Positions 1 through 10,477 are shown, numbered from the stretch's first letter. The stretch is DNA of 64,000 bases from Chryseobacterium fluminis (GCF_026314945.1 NZ_CP111121.1:1-64000), one strand, 5' to 3'. The notes: generated from the sequence alone by a model not told the origin. Numbers and translations are program-made.

Positions 1-106
1 ACGCGTTTTGTCGTAGTGCTGTCATAGCTTTGCATAGCGAATACGAAATACAGCATTTGTTTTATTAAATATTTTTAATAATCAGTATTCAGATGAAATA
101 AAAGAC

Positions 107-114
107 TATTTTTG
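107..114 (+). promoter_or_regulatory. Candidate -7 promoter box (TATTTTTG)
   Basis: TATTTTTG matches the Bacteroidota -7 consensus TAnnTTTG and lies 38 bases upstream of the ATG at 152. No clear -33 TTG is present at the expected distance, so this is a partial promoter call. Confidence 0.45.
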
Positions 115-151
115 CAGAAATTTTTAACTAATTAACTGGTAAACTCTAAAT

Positions 152-1714
152 ATGATAAAATTCTATACAGGTGCATTTTTTTTCCTATGCACTATTCTAC
201 ATTTTTCTGCGCAGGAAGTAATCTGGCAGAAAGATATCAAATCCAATACCCAGGATTTCCTGAGCCAGGTCACTACGACCATCGACGGGCAATACCTAAT
301 TTCGGGAAGCAGCATTCAGAGCAGTAAACTTCAGGCCGGGGCGGGTAAGCAGAACAAAGGCTACGACTTTCATTTAGTCAAACTAAACGAAAAGGGTGAA
401 GAAGTCTGGGAAAAATATTTCTCGGGACAGAATCACGATTTTTTGACCGCGACGGTCAATACACAGGAAGGCGGATTTTTAGTTGCAGGAACTTCGTACA
501 GCAATAAAGGACTGGATAAGAAGGAGGATTCTAAAGGAGGATCGGATTTATGGTTGATCCGTCTAAATGAGTTTGGAGATGAACTCTGGCAGAAAACCAT
601 CGGCACCGCTTCTGATGAAGAAGCGAGAGCGGTGATCCAGACCACCGATTTAGGATTCTTCGTATCTGGAAACATCCAGAACTCAGCCAAAGGGTACGGA
701 TCGAAAGATGTTCTGGTGGTAAGACTCGATAAAAATGGCAAAGAACTTTCCCAGCTGATTCTGGGCGGAAAAGGCCTGGATGAAGTGGAGAAAATGATTC
801 CGACAAAAGACGGCGGGGCTCTGTTAGGCATTTACTCCAGAAGTACCGCCAGTGGCTCTAAGAAAACCGAAAATTTCGGGGAAGGCGATTACTGGATCAT
901 AAAACTTTCCAAAGACGGAAAAATGGAATGGGAAAAGAACTTCGGAGGAAAAGGAGATGATCATTTAAGAACATTGGCGCTTACCTCATCGGGCTATTTA
1001 ATCGGAGGTGAATCAAGATCGGAGAGATCGGGAAATAAATCCGTCGGGATCACCGAAGGAACGGATTTATGGCTGATTTCTTTAAATAACAGGGGAGAAG
1101 AAATATGGCAGAAGTCCTACAACTTTAAAAACAGAGACGTGCTGATGGGAATGAGTGTCATTGAGAAAAAAGAGAAAGGAGAAAAGAATAAAGACCTGAC
1201 GACAGGGATTTTATTGGGTGGTTATACCCAGGCGGAAGGCAGGATAGAGGCCGATGATGAAAAATTTTGGATGCTGTATCTGGATGAAAACGGAAGTGAG
1301 CAGTGGAGAAAGCATGTGAAAGGTCAGTCTTCTAAAAAAGAGGAACGGTTATCTGATATTAAGCTCAATAGGGATGGCTCCATTATCCTGGCAGGAACCA
1401 GCGCCGAGGAATTGGGAAAAGAGAACTGGAAGATTGTAAAGCTGGGTGACAAGCAGATTGATCAGCTCATTGAGAAACAGGATATAAAAATCTATCCGAA
1501 TCCGGTGTCGGATTATGCGTACGTGGAAATCGGAATGAACTTTACAGAAGCTGAGATTGTGGTGTATGATATGGGAGGAAGACAGCTGCAGAGTTTAAAA
1601 ACTAAAAATATGGTGACCAAGATCAATACACAGAATTTGATTCAGGGGGCTTACCTGGTGGTCATAAAAACGGATACGGATAAAACGGCGAGTGCTAAAC
1701 TGATTAAAAAGTAA
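152..1714 (+). CDS. Secreted T9SS-sorted protein with beta-propeller-like repeats
   Basis: The 520-residue protein starts with a signal peptide (hydrophobic FFFLCTILHF, then SAQ). The body is built of repeats around 60-70 residues long, each with a GGFLVAG or GYLIGGES-type strand followed by DLWLIRLN-type and GELWQK-type strands, as in bacterial beta-propeller proteins. The last ~75 residues form a type A C-terminal sorting domain (IKIYPNPVSDYAYVEI, then GGRQLQSL and a final KLIKK). Known family behaviour: such proteins are exported by the type IX system and released or anchored at the cell surface. It sits 12 bases before the RHS-like gene and probably starts that operon. Substrate or ligand cannot be read from sequence. 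Confidence 0.85.
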   Translation: MIKFYTGAFFFLCTILHFSAQEVIWQKDIKSNTQDFLSQVTTTIDGQYLISGSSIQSSKLQAGAGKQNKGYDFHLVKLNEKGEEVWEKYFSGQNHDFLTATVNTQEGGFLVAGTSYSNKGLDKKEDSKGGSDLWLIRLNEFGDELWQKTIGTASDEEARAVIQTTDLGFFVSGNIQNSAKGYGSKDVLVVRLDKNGKELSQLILGGKGLDEVEKMIPTKDGGALLGIYSRSTASGSKKTENFGEGDYWIIKLSKDGKMEWEKNFGGKGDDHLRTLALTSSGYLIGGESRSERSGNKSVGITEGTDLWLISLNNRGEEIWQKSYNFKNRDVLMGMSVIEKKEKGEKNKDLTTGILLGGYTQAEGRIEADDEKFWMLYLDENGSEQWRKHVKGQSSKKEERLSDIKLNRDGSIILAGTSAEELGKENWKIVKLGDKQIDQLIEKQDIKIYPNPVSDYAYVEIGMNFTEAEIVVYDMGGRQLQSLKTKNMVTKINTQNLIQGAYLVVIKTDTDKTASAKLIKK

Positions 1715-1726
1715 AAACTAATTTTC

Positions 1727-4700
1727 ATGAAGAAAAATACAATAGCTGTAATTTTATTACTGGCTTCATTACATGGTGCCGTCAATGCGCAGGCGGGAGC
1801 AGGTGGGGACGATCCTAAAAGTTATGTTGGAGATATCAACCAGATGTTTGCTTCTGCTCCAACTTCCAATAATCTGATGAAATTTGAGGAGGTTCCGGTG
1901 AGTTATTACACGGGAATTCCGGATATCAGTATTCCGCTGGTGAGTATTCCGACAACTAATTCCAAAGTTTCTGTCGGTGTTCAGCTGAAATATCACCCGT
2001 TAAGTGCCAAACCTGATGACAGAGCAAGTGAAACCGGGTTAGGCTGGAGTCTTATTGCAGGAGGAACTATTTCCAGAACAGTGAGAGGAGGAAACCCTGA
2101 TGAAAAGAACAGAACGATCGCATTTTCGAACCCACCGAAAGCCAAGTATGGAATTTATTTTGAAGCACTGAATCCCACCTCGAAACTGATGAAGGATCAG
2201 ACTATCGATCTGAATGATTATAGTTTTAATGCAGCGATGGGAATGTATGATACAGAATATGATCTGTACCAGTATAATTTCATGGGACAATCCGGCAGAT
2301 TTTATATTGTAAAAGATGATAATGGAAAATATAAGGCTGAAAAGCTGGATAAAAATAATTTAAAGATCATTATTAATAATACTGTTCCCAACGAGATTAC
2401 CAGTTTTACGGTAGTGGATGATAAAGGAATCCGGTATACTTTTGAGGGAATGGAAAAATCCCAGAAAACAATTAATAGTGTTAAGACCGGCCTTACCACA
2501 GGGATCGGAAATCCAAATCCAAGCACGGAAATCAGCAATTATTGGGCGGGATATAACTTAACAACGATTAAAGATCAGAATGGAATTCTTCTTGCGACCT
2601 TCAATTACGGAACCGATTCAACGGTAAAATTTGAAGAAACGCCAACGACCACAAAGCGACTGGCAAGCGATGTATACTATACCAATAACTCACAGACCGC
2701 CAACGGAGTTCTGCAAAATCCTGACGGAAGCATGCCGGGAGCCAGTGAAACCCAATATGTTTTTAATACTTCAATTACCAAACTACTGACCAGTATTGAG
2801 GTGAGAGGAAAAGGAACGATCTATCTGAACTATGAAAAAGGGAGACAGGATTCTAACTATACGGAACCTTCAGAACTTTATAAACTGAAATCTGTACAGA
2901 GCAATTATGTCGGCCAGAATGCCCAGCAGTATACCGATAAATATGTTTTGGATTACGGGTACTCAAACACCAATTTTCAGCCTGAAAACGGAGCTATGAA
3001 GACCTTACAGAAAATGATGCTGACCAAAGTCACCAAAACGGCTCCTAATACCCAAAACCAGGAATATATTCTTGATTATTCTGCGCCTTCCGGAGTTTTT
3101 CAAAAGGACAGATGGGGATATTATACAGGCTTGAATGATGCTTACAAAGCCGATGTTCTACAGTCATTAACGTATCCTACCCAAGGAAAAACAGTTTTTG
3201 ATTTCGGACTCAATACGTATAGTCATTATTATAATGCAACAGGAATGTCTCAGGTTGAAGGCTATTGGAGGACCCAGGGCTATAATTTCAATGTAAATTT
3301 CGGACAGTTCAGCAATACGGTTAAAAAAGAATTTTTTACGGTGAATACGGCTCAAACTGTTAATCTGCATTACACATTTGGTAATTTAATTAATTTTGGG
3401 TGGGATTTTTACATTTATAAAAAAAATGCCGACAATACATTTACGGAAGTGGAGCATATTGGTATGGGCAATCAAACCTGTAACAAACCTCAACCTCCGG
3501 CTTGTCCTGTTTTAGGCTTAGGTGCTGATGGAGTCATTCAGACTGAATTAACCAAACAGAAATATTTTGAACCCGGTGTTTATTACGCTGCATTAAAAGG
3601 CAGTTACTATCCTTCAAATCCTGATGATACCTTAGATTTCTTTGAAGCATCCACTTCAGAAGATGTTTTTGTGAATGAAAAAATCCGTTCAGGTGGAGGG
3701 TTAAGAATCAATACAATTACTTATTATGAGAATCCGGCATCAGGAATACCTTCGAAAACCTATGCTTATAATTATCAAAATATTAATGATGCTCAGCGGA
3801 GCAGCGGCGCTCTGGTATTCCCCGAGCCCGTAACCAGTTTTGTTGATTCTTACTCCTACAGAAATAAGCTTAACGGCGCTACCATAAATTACAGCGCTAA
3901 TTTCAAAGTAACCACTGATTATAATATCCTACCCGTGCAGAAAACCCAGGGATCGGATGTTGGATACAAATATGTAACCGTAGAGCAGCTGGATAAGGAT
4001 AATAACAGTAAAGGAAAAACAGTTCATACGTTCAGGTCTCCTTTGGATTTTCCTAATGAAGGATATTTATCAGCCACTCTGCCTGTGGTTCCTATTCCCA
4101 ATCTGGATTATCTTAGAGGACAGTCTGTCTCTGAAAAAATCTATAATAATGCAGGACAAATTCTGTCGGAAACCAGTACAGAATATACAAGTGCTGAATT
4201 TGAAAAGAATGACGGGGTTAAATTAAGAGATAATTTTGAAAAAAATATGATCGGTGAATATTATGGATTCAGCAGTTATCAGGCTATGGTTAACCAATTG
4301 CAACTTGGCGTTGCATTAACCACTCCTTATAAGAATTTTGAAAAATTCGGGGTGACTTTACCCACCCAGAAGCAGCAGAAATCTTATTTCTATAAAAACG
4401 GGGTTCAGAGTTCCGTGGTAACCACTACCAATACCACTTACAATCCTGAAGACTATCCGGTGGGCGTTACACAAAGTGTCCAGGGCGGAGATACGTATGT
4501 GTCAGGATATAAATATGCAAAGGAAAAAGCCAATCAAAGACTCATTGATGCCAATATGCTGGGAATTCCGCTGGAAACAGAATCCAGGAAGAACGGGCAG
4601 GTAGTATCGAAAGTAGAAACACAGTATAATCTTCTCAACTCTTTATTTCCGAGTTCCGTAGTATCCTCAGATGTACAGACCGGTAATTCTTACACCGAAG

Positions 4701-5164
4701 TAATGTATGAGAAGTATGATGCTTACGGTAATTTAAAACAGTATAAAACCAAGGACGGAGTTTCTGTATCGATCGTCTGGGGATATAATTCCACACAGCC
4801 TATAGCCAAGATAGAAGGAATTACCTATGAAGAACTGGAACAGGCCGTATCCACACCGCTTGCTGAAGCGGTATGGGCTTCTGATACCGATGCACAGTCC
4901 CCGTCAGGCGGAGACGAGACAGCCTTACTGTCAAAATTGGATAACTTGAGAGCAGGACTTATCAACCTGAGTATTCCGGTGACTACCTATACGTATGATC
5001 CGCTGATTGGCGTGAGAACCATCACGCAGCCCTCCGGAGTACAGGAATATTACGATTATGATTCAGCAAACCGTCTGAAAGCAATCAGGCAGAAAGAAAC
5101 CGATGCCAATAATGCAGTGTCGTACAAAACGGTTAAAGAATTTAATTACCATTACAAAAACTAA
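1727..5164 (+). CDS. Large secreted RHS/YD-repeat-like protein (first of pair)
   Basis: 1145 residues with a signal peptide (IAVILLLASLHGAVNAQAG). The body is rich in Tyr, Asn and Gly. Near the end it has clear YD-type strands (TYTYDPLIGVRTITQPSG, then EYYDYDSANRLKAI), the hallmark of RHS shells. The N-terminal part (SYYTGIPDISIPLVSI) resembles the conserved start of flavobacterial proteins that precede DUF6443-type RHS proteins. It stops five bases before the second RHS gene, so the two are co-transcribed and may make one shell or a secretion partner. It lacks the RHS core motif and any toxin tip. The partner role is inferred. Confidence 0.75.
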   Translation: MKKNTIAVILLLASLHGAVNAQAGAGGDDPKSYVGDINQMFASAPTSNNLMKFEEVPVSYYTGIPDISIPLVSIPTTNSKVSVGVQLKYHPLSAKPDDRASETGLGWSLIAGGTISRTVRGGNPDEKNRTIAFSNPPKAKYGIYFEALNPTSKLMKDQTIDLNDYSFNAAMGMYDTEYDLYQYNFMGQSGRFYIVKDDNGKYKAEKLDKNNLKIIINNTVPNEITSFTVVDDKGIRYTFEGMEKSQKTINSVKTGLTTGIGNPNPSTEISNYWAGYNLTTIKDQNGILLATFNYGTDSTVKFEETPTTTKRLASDVYYTNNSQTANGVLQNPDGSMPGASETQYVFNTSITKLLTSIEVRGKGTIYLNYEKGRQDSNYTEPSELYKLKSVQSNYVGQNAQQYTDKYVLDYGYSNTNFQPENGAMKTLQKMMLTKVTKTAPNTQNQEYILDYSAPSGVFQKDRWGYYTGLNDAYKADVLQSLTYPTQGKTVFDFGLNTYSHYYNATGMSQVEGYWRTQGYNFNVNFGQFSNTVKKEFFTVNTAQTVNLHYTFGNLINFGWDFYIYKKNADNTFTEVEHIGMGNQTCNKPQPPACPVLGLGADGVIQTELTKQKYFEPGVYYAALKGSYYPSNPDDTLDFFEASTSEDVFVNEKIRSGGGLRINTITYYENPASGIPSKTYAYNYQNINDAQRSSGALVFPEPVTSFVDSYSYRNKLNGATINYSANFKVTTDYNILPVQKTQGSDVGYKYVTVEQLDKDNNSKGKTVHTFRSPLDFPNEGYLSATLPVVPIPNLDYLRGQSVSEKIYNNAGQILSETSTEYTSAEFEKNDGVKLRDNFEKNMIGEYYGFSSYQAMVNQLQLGVALTTPYKNFEKFGVTLPTQKQQKSYFYKNGVQSSVVTTTNTTYNPEDYPVGVTQSVQGGDTYVSGYKYAKEKANQRLIDANMLGIPLETESRKNGQVVSKVETQYNLLNSLFPSSVVSSDVQTGNSYTEVMYEKYDAYGNLKQYKTKDGVSVSIVWGYNSTQPIAKIEGITYEELEQAVSTPLAEAVWASDTDAQSPSGGDETALLSKLDNLRAGLINLSIPVTTYTYDPLIGVRTITQPSGVQEYYDYDSANRLKAIRQKETDANNAVSYKTVKEFNYHYKN

Positions 5165-5169
5165 TCATC

Positions 5170-8100
5170 TTGAAAAAAATCATACTACCCATTATTATAC
5201 TATCCTCTTCTTCTGGTCTCCTGCATGCGCAGGCAAGTACGAATGAGAATTATGTCCAGTCCACCACTTACATCGATTATCCTGCAGGACAGGCGGCGAA
5301 AAAGGCGGTGAGCGTTCAGTATTTCGACGGGTTGGGAAGACCCAAGCAGACTGTCAGTGTACAGGCAACTCCGCAGGGCCGGGATGTGGTATCGCATATC
5401 GTCTATGATGCCTTCGGAAGAGTGGCCAGCGAATATCTCCCGGTTCCCCAGGGAGGCACCCAGAATGGAGCGATTTACCCTAATCCTCTATCCAACCTCA
5501 CAGGTACACCTTACGGAAATGAAAAAATCTACAGTGAGAAGCTGCTGGAAAGCTCTCCTCTGGACCGGGTTCTGGAACAGAAACAGCCGGGAACAGCATG
5601 GAACGATAAACCCGTAAAATTTGAATACGGCACGAATACCGGTACCGAGGTTAAAAAATATGGGGTTACCACCACCTGGTCTTATGGAGCTACCAATTCA
5701 TCCATAGCCGCGCCGGTAGATTACGGAGCCAACCAGCTGTACAAAACTACAGTAACGGATGAAGACGGTAACGCCACCACAGAATTTAAAAATACAAAAG
5801 GGCAGGTGATTCTTGTCAGAAAAGCCCTGAGTGATACTCAGAATGCCGACACGTACTACCTCTATAATGAATATGACCAGCTTGCCGCGGTAATCCCTCC
5901 GAAAGCGGTACCACTCAATATCAGCCAGTTGACGCTGGATGATTTATGCTACCAGTACAGCTATGACGGCCGAAACAGGCTGGCAGGGAAAAAGCTTCCG
6001 GGAAAAGGCTGGGAATATATGGTATACGATAAACAGGACCGGTTGGTCATGACTCAGGATGCCGAGCTGGGGAAAGCCAGCCAGTGGCTGTTTACAAAAT
6101 ATGATGCGTTCGGAAGACCCGTCTACACCGGAATGTATACCGGAACACAGACCTATGGTCCCCAGGGAAGAGCAGCGGAGCAGGCAAATGTGGAAACCAA
6201 AGGCAGCAATAACGAATTCCGCGGCGGCTCTTCTCCGGATGCAACCGTGGCATCGCTTAATTATAATAATGCAGCGTACCCTACCTCGAATATTAAGATT
6301 TTAACGATCAATTATTACGATACCTTCCCGAGAGATCCGTATTTTCCCAATGATCTTCCCGATACCATCCTTAATCAGAAGGTGATCATTAACAGCCAGA
6401 GCGGAAATGTAAAAGGGCTGTTGCTCGCTTCCTATGTTAAAAATATAGAAAACGATGACTGGACCCGGAATTTTATGCTGTACGATCCGAAAGGACGCCT
6501 GATAGGCAGCCGTTCCGTCAATCATTTAGGAGGATCTACCCATATCGATATGAAGCTTAATTTTGCGGGTCTCACAGAGCAGAGCATCACACGGCACAAA
6601 AGATTAAATACCGATACGGAAAAGGTGATCACCGAAAATTTCACGTATGATCATCAGAACAGGCCCCTGGTCCACAAACATAAAGTAGATAACAATACTG
6701 AAGAAATTCTGTCCCAGAATAAATACAACGAACTCTCCCAGCTGGAACAGAAGAAAGTAGGAGGCATCAATCCGGGTTCTCCGCTCCAGACAATCGATTA
6801 CCAGTACAACATCAGGGGATGGATGACCGGAATTAATGATCCTGCGAATTTAGGAAGTGATCTGTTCGGATATAAAATCAAATACAACCAGGTAGAAGGG
6901 ATGGAAAACCCGAATAATGATTTTATGGAGCTGAAAGTAAAGCCTAGATACAACGGTAATATTGCAGAAGTAGACTGGAAAACCGCCACCGCTTCCAATG
7001 ATTATACCAGAAGGTACGGCTATGTCTATGATAAACTAAACAGGATGGTAGCCGGTTTTTACCAAAGAGACAACAATCCTTCGGGAAAAGAATTTTTTGA
7101 AAAACTGGATTACGATCTCAACGGAAATATTGAAAGACTCAAAAGATCTTCGGATGCTTCTACGGGAAATCCTACAACTCTCTATATTGATGATCTTACG
7201 TATGTTAACGAGGGAAACAGGTTAAAAACTGTTACGGATGCCTCCACCAATTACAACGGATATCCGGATGCATCAGGAAATACCATTGCATATGATCTTA
7301 ACGGTAATATGATCGATCATAAAGACAAAGGGATATTGCAGATTAGCTATAATATACTCAGCCTTCCCCGTTATATAAAGTTTGACCAGCTTTACTTCAC
7401 AAGAGGAGTCTGGCAGAATGTTAACCTGAATTATACCTATAGAGCAGACGGAACAAAACTCATGAAGGTTTATAAATACAGTGAAAATGCTGTGTATAAA
7501 CAAAAAATCACAGAATATCTGGATGGTTTCCAATATGAAGTGATTTCTACCAATTCCGATCCATTGATAAAATTTGTTCCTACCTCGGAAGGATATTATA
7601 ATTTTGAAAATAATAAGTATATTTACAACTATACAGATCACCTGGGAAATGTAAGACTAAGCTATATGAACAGCAGCGCCGGACTTGAAGTCATAGAAGA
7701 AAGTAACTATTATCCTTTTGGATTAAAGCACCAGGGATATAATGCTTTGGCCGGAAACCCTGCTTATAAATATGGTTATAACGGAAAGGAACTGCAGGAG
7801 GCAACAGGTTGGAGTGATTATGGAGCGAGATTCTATATGCCGGATTTGGGAAGATGGGGTGTTGTTGATCCCTTGGCAGAGAAAGATAGAAGATGGACTC
7901 TTTACAATTATGCGTTTAATAATCCTATCAGATTTATTGATCCTGACGGACGATTTGCAATTCCGCCAGATGATTATATAGATGCTTCCACTGGAAAATA
8001 TTTGGGAAGTGATGGAGCATCAACTACTAATACTAGAGTAATATATAAGAGCGATTGGAGTAACATTACTTCTGAAAAGGGAGGTTCAACGTCACCAGAT

Positions 8101-8655
8101 GCTACAGCTGCATTAATAAAAAGCAGTTCTATAGTAACAGTAAATAATACTCAGATCAATTCAGATATTAATAATGCCAATACCGAAACCATAGCTGACC
8201 AAACGAAGGAAAGGCAGGCTTGGATTGGTATAGAAGTTACAAGAGGTGATATTCCTACAGCACAAGTAACTTCTGTCAGGGGTCCGGACGGTATAGATGG
8301 AAAAACTACAATATCTATAAAATCTCTTATGGATAATATATCAGGAGCAACAGTAAAACAAACTTTTGATGGCACAAAATTACTTCCAATTGCGCAAGTA
8401 CATACACATAACACTGCGCAAGATCCTAGGCTAGTAAATAACCCCGGAACATCTGATCTGGATAAATCTACATCTAATAGTTTTAATATTCCTATATATG
8501 CAGTTGATTCTTATACTGGAACTCAAGCAGCCGGAAATACAATACATAAGGTTATGCCAAATGGTATACAAACAAATAATATTGGAACTACTAATAATAA
8601 CAATATAGGGCAGGAAGCTCTAAAAAATTTTATAGATAAACAAAAAACTCCATAA
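5170..8655 (+). CDS. DUF6443-type RHS repeat protein with JAB-like C-terminal tip
   Basis: 1161 residues, TTG start, signal peptide ending near LLHAQA. The N-terminal DUF6443-like region (YIDYPAGQAAKKAVSVQYFDGLGR... in part) is followed by many YD repeats, then the RHS-associated core at about residues 868-925 (YGARFYMPDLGRWGVVDPLA, YNYAFNNPIRFIDPDGR). After the core the sequence turns AT-rich and changes character. Residues 1078-1098 carry H-T-H followed by S-D-L-D, the metal-binding pattern of JAB/MPN metalloproteases seen in several polymorphic toxins. Known for RHS toxins: the shell encloses a variable toxic tip cut off at the core. That this tip is toxic is inferred. The next gene overlaps the stop by one base. 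Confidence 0.85.
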   Translation: MKKIILPIIILSSSSGLLHAQASTNENYVQSTTYIDYPAGQAAKKAVSVQYFDGLGRPKQTVSVQATPQGRDVVSHIVYDAFGRVASEYLPVPQGGTQNGAIYPNPLSNLTGTPYGNEKIYSEKLLESSPLDRVLEQKQPGTAWNDKPVKFEYGTNTGTEVKKYGVTTTWSYGATNSSIAAPVDYGANQLYKTTVTDEDGNATTEFKNTKGQVILVRKALSDTQNADTYYLYNEYDQLAAVIPPKAVPLNISQLTLDDLCYQYSYDGRNRLAGKKLPGKGWEYMVYDKQDRLVMTQDAELGKASQWLFTKYDAFGRPVYTGMYTGTQTYGPQGRAAEQANVETKGSNNEFRGGSSPDATVASLNYNNAAYPTSNIKILTINYYDTFPRDPYFPNDLPDTILNQKVIINSQSGNVKGLLLASYVKNIENDDWTRNFMLYDPKGRLIGSRSVNHLGGSTHIDMKLNFAGLTEQSITRHKRLNTDTEKVITENFTYDHQNRPLVHKHKVDNNTEEILSQNKYNELSQLEQKKVGGINPGSPLQTIDYQYNIRGWMTGINDPANLGSDLFGYKIKYNQVEGMENPNNDFMELKVKPRYNGNIAEVDWKTATASNDYTRRYGYVYDKLNRMVAGFYQRDNNPSGKEFFEKLDYDLNGNIERLKRSSDASTGNPTTLYIDDLTYVNEGNRLKTVTDASTNYNGYPDASGNTIAYDLNGNMIDHKDKGILQISYNILSLPRYIKFDQLYFTRGVWQNVNLNYTYRADGTKLMKVYKYSENAVYKQKITEYLDGFQYEVISTNSDPLIKFVPTSEGYYNFENNKYIYNYTDHLGNVRLSYMNSSAGLEVIEESNYYPFGLKHQGYNALAGNPAYKYGYNGKELQEATGWSDYGARFYMPDLGRWGVVDPLAEKDRRWTLYNYAFNNPIRFIDPDGRFAIPPDDYIDASTGKYLGSDGASTTNTRVIYKSDWSNITSEKGGSTSPDATAALIKSSSIVTVNNTQINSDINNANTETIADQTKERQAWIGIEVTRGDIPTAQVTSVRGPDGIDGKTTISIKSLMDNISGATVKQTFDGTKLLPIAQVHTHNTAQDPRLVNNPGTSDLDKSTSNSFNIPIYAVDSYTGTQAAGNTIHKVMPNGIQTNNIGTTNNNNIGQEALKNFIDKQKTP

Positions 8656-9092
8656 TGAAAAATATTCTATTAATACTATTATTAAATTTTTGCTTACTGA
8701 ATTGTTACTCGCAGAAATCAAATTCAGATATAATATATTTTTTACCTTCCTCCGTGAATGAGATTCTTAATAAAGAGCTCCAAAAAAGAGGAGATAATAA
8801 TCAAACCTACATAGTTTTGGATAAAGAAAATACAGATATCTACACCATATATTTAAATAATCTCTCCAATTCTTCAGAAAATTTTTGGGTAAAGCATAGT
8901 AATAGATCTACGTTTATACAAGGAAAACTAATACCTCTTTATTTTTATTGCGACGAATATTTTTCATATGCGGAGAAAGGTGAAGAAGTACTAAAAAAGT
9001 TGGGCACAGAAGAAGGGGTTACAAAGACAATCAATATTCGCGAGAATACATTTTTTATAAAATTCAAACTCAATGGAGAGATCGTAAAATAA
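8655..9092 (+). CDS. Small exported protein coupled to the RHS gene; possible immunity protein
   Basis: 145 residues. The ATG overlaps the RHS stop (TAATG), so translation is coupled. The N-terminus is a signal peptide or lipoprotein signal (ILLILLLNFCLLNCYSQ). The remainder is a small alpha/beta-looking domain with no motif I recognise. Base composition is as AT-rich as the RHS tip, suggesting tip and small gene were acquired together. Position argues for an immunity protein or accessory to the tip, but an exported immunity protein would act outside the cytoplasm, so this stays a positional inference. Confidence 0.6.
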   Translation: MKNILLILLLNFCLLNCYSQKSNSDIIYFLPSSVNEILNKELQKRGDNNQTYIVLDKENTDIYTIYLNNLSNSSENFWVKHSNRSTFIQGKLIPLYFYCDEYFSYAEKGEEVLKKLGTEEGVTKTINIRENTFFIKFKLNGEIVK

Positions 9093-9172
9093 GTTAACGT
9101 AACCTGAACTTAATATTGTAGATTTATATTCTGACCTGACCTAATCTCACAGATTTCTACCCTTAAGATGTC

Positions 9173-9208
9173 AAAAACAATCCTAGCCATTTTACTAGGA
9201 TTGTTTTT
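9173..9208 (+). terminator. Rho-independent terminator after RHS operon
   Basis: Perfect 14-bp inverted repeat (9173-9186 with 9195-9208), loop CCATTTTA, ending in a T run. It lies 80 bases past the end of the RHS operon. The rest of 9093-9436 has no gene I can support. Confidence 0.85.
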
Positions 9209-9436
9209 AAATTCTGAAATATATCAGGATAATAGCGGTTGATTGACTCTTTCACTGCTACAAAGCCTTCTAGACTCTTTAAACGTCTCTCTAGTCATGA
9301 AATAGTGATGCATAAAGTGGATTTATCAACTTCATTAGGAAGTAATTTTTATATCATACATCCTAAAAACTACATTATGTTTTAAAAACTAAATTTAATA
9401 ATTATAATTCTTATGAAAACTGGAAAGTTTATTTAA

Positions 9437-10352
9437 TGAAGTCATTTAAACTTTTAATATAAAAAACGGCTTGTTTATTTTTGTGTTGCGAAACATAAAA
9501 CAAATCAAGCCGATGTTGTACCAAGTACTAGACAAAGATATAATAGAAAATGAAATAGTACCAAATCTTCCCAAGCCCAAACGAGGATTTTTTCCCAAAG
9601 CCCCTCTGGCTGAAATAGTAAATTGCATATTATACAAACTGAAAACAGGTGTTCAATGGGCTTATTTACCTGTAAAAAGTCTTTTTGAAGAGAATGTTTT
9701 GAGCTATCAAAGTGTTTTCTATCATTTTCGTAAATGGTGTGTAAAGAATATTTGGCAAAATTGCTGGATAAAGCTATTATCAAAAAATAAATCGAAATTA
9801 GATTTATCCAGTGCAGACTTAGACGGGAGTCATACATCGGCATTACGGGGAGGAGAAGAGGTCGCTTATCAGGGGCGAAAAAAGAGAAAGACCAGTACTT
9901 CGCTTTATTTTACAGACAGGCAAGGACTTCCTTTAGCAATGTCAGACCCTATTGCAGGAAATCATAATGATCTGTATCATATTGAAATCTATTTTGATCA
10001 AATCACTCAAACATTAGAAAAGGCAGATATTGCTGTACAGGGATTATTTATGAATGCTGATGCAGGGTTTGATGCTCAAAACTTCAGAAAGCATTGTGAA
10101 AATAAAGATATCATGGCTAATATTGCTCTCAATAAGCGTAATGGCTCAGATACGGACGAAATTTATTTTGATGAGCTTTTATACCATCAAAGATATGCTA
10201 TAGAAAGAACAAATGCTTGGCTAGACAGCTTTAGATCATTGCTCAATAGGTTTGATACTACAGTATCTAGTTGGAAATCTTTTAATTATTTAGCATTTAT
10301 GGTCATTGCACTAAGAAAGTTTTATAACACAAAAAAGTTTAAATGACTTCAA
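9437..10352 (+). mobile_element. Complete IS5-type insertion sequence
   Basis: A perfect 19-bp terminal inverted repeat (TGAAGTCATTTAAACTTTT at 9437-9455, its reverse complement at 10333-10351) brackets one transposase gene. The tetranucleotide TTAA lies on both sides (9433-9436 and 10353-10356) and may be the target duplication, taking one extra A on the right. The transposase stop codon lies inside the right repeat. Both ends and the frame are intact, so the copy looks recent and possibly active. Confidence 0.85.
9513..10346 (+). CDS. IS5-family transposase
   Basis: About 277 residues from the ATG at 9513. The frame is open upstream to 9471, but the ATG giving MLYQVLDKD is the natural start. 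The N-terminal part (LYKLKTGVQWAYLP, YHFRKWC) is the helix-turn-helix region typical of IS5-type transposases. The DDE catalytic core is readable: ADLDGSH supplies the first Asp, MNADAGFD the second, and RYAIERTNAWLDSFRSLL the Glu of the Y-R-x-E-R-x-x-x-W signature. Its C-terminal residues are encoded by the right terminal repeat. Confidence 0.88.
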   Translation: MLYQVLDKDIIENEIVPNLPKPKRGFFPKAPLAEIVNCILYKLKTGVQWAYLPVKSLFEENVLSYQSVFYHFRKWCVKNIWQNCWIKLLSKNKSKLDLSSADLDGSHTSALRGGEEVAYQGRKKRKTSTSLYFTDRQGLPLAMSDPIAGNHNDLYHIEIYFDQITQTLEKADIAVQGLFMNADAGFDAQNFRKHCENKDIMANIALNKRNGSDTDEIYFDELLYHQRYAIERTNAWLDSFRSLLNRFDTTVSSWKSFNYLAFMVIALRKFYNTKKFK

Positions 10353-10477
10353 TTAAAACAAGATAAGATTAATGATTATATAGTTTTTTGTTTTTTTTAT
10401 GAAATAATAATTAAGATATATCCCTATCCGCCTAGTAATCGTAATTCTTATTTTATCACTATACTGTGACTTGTAAA

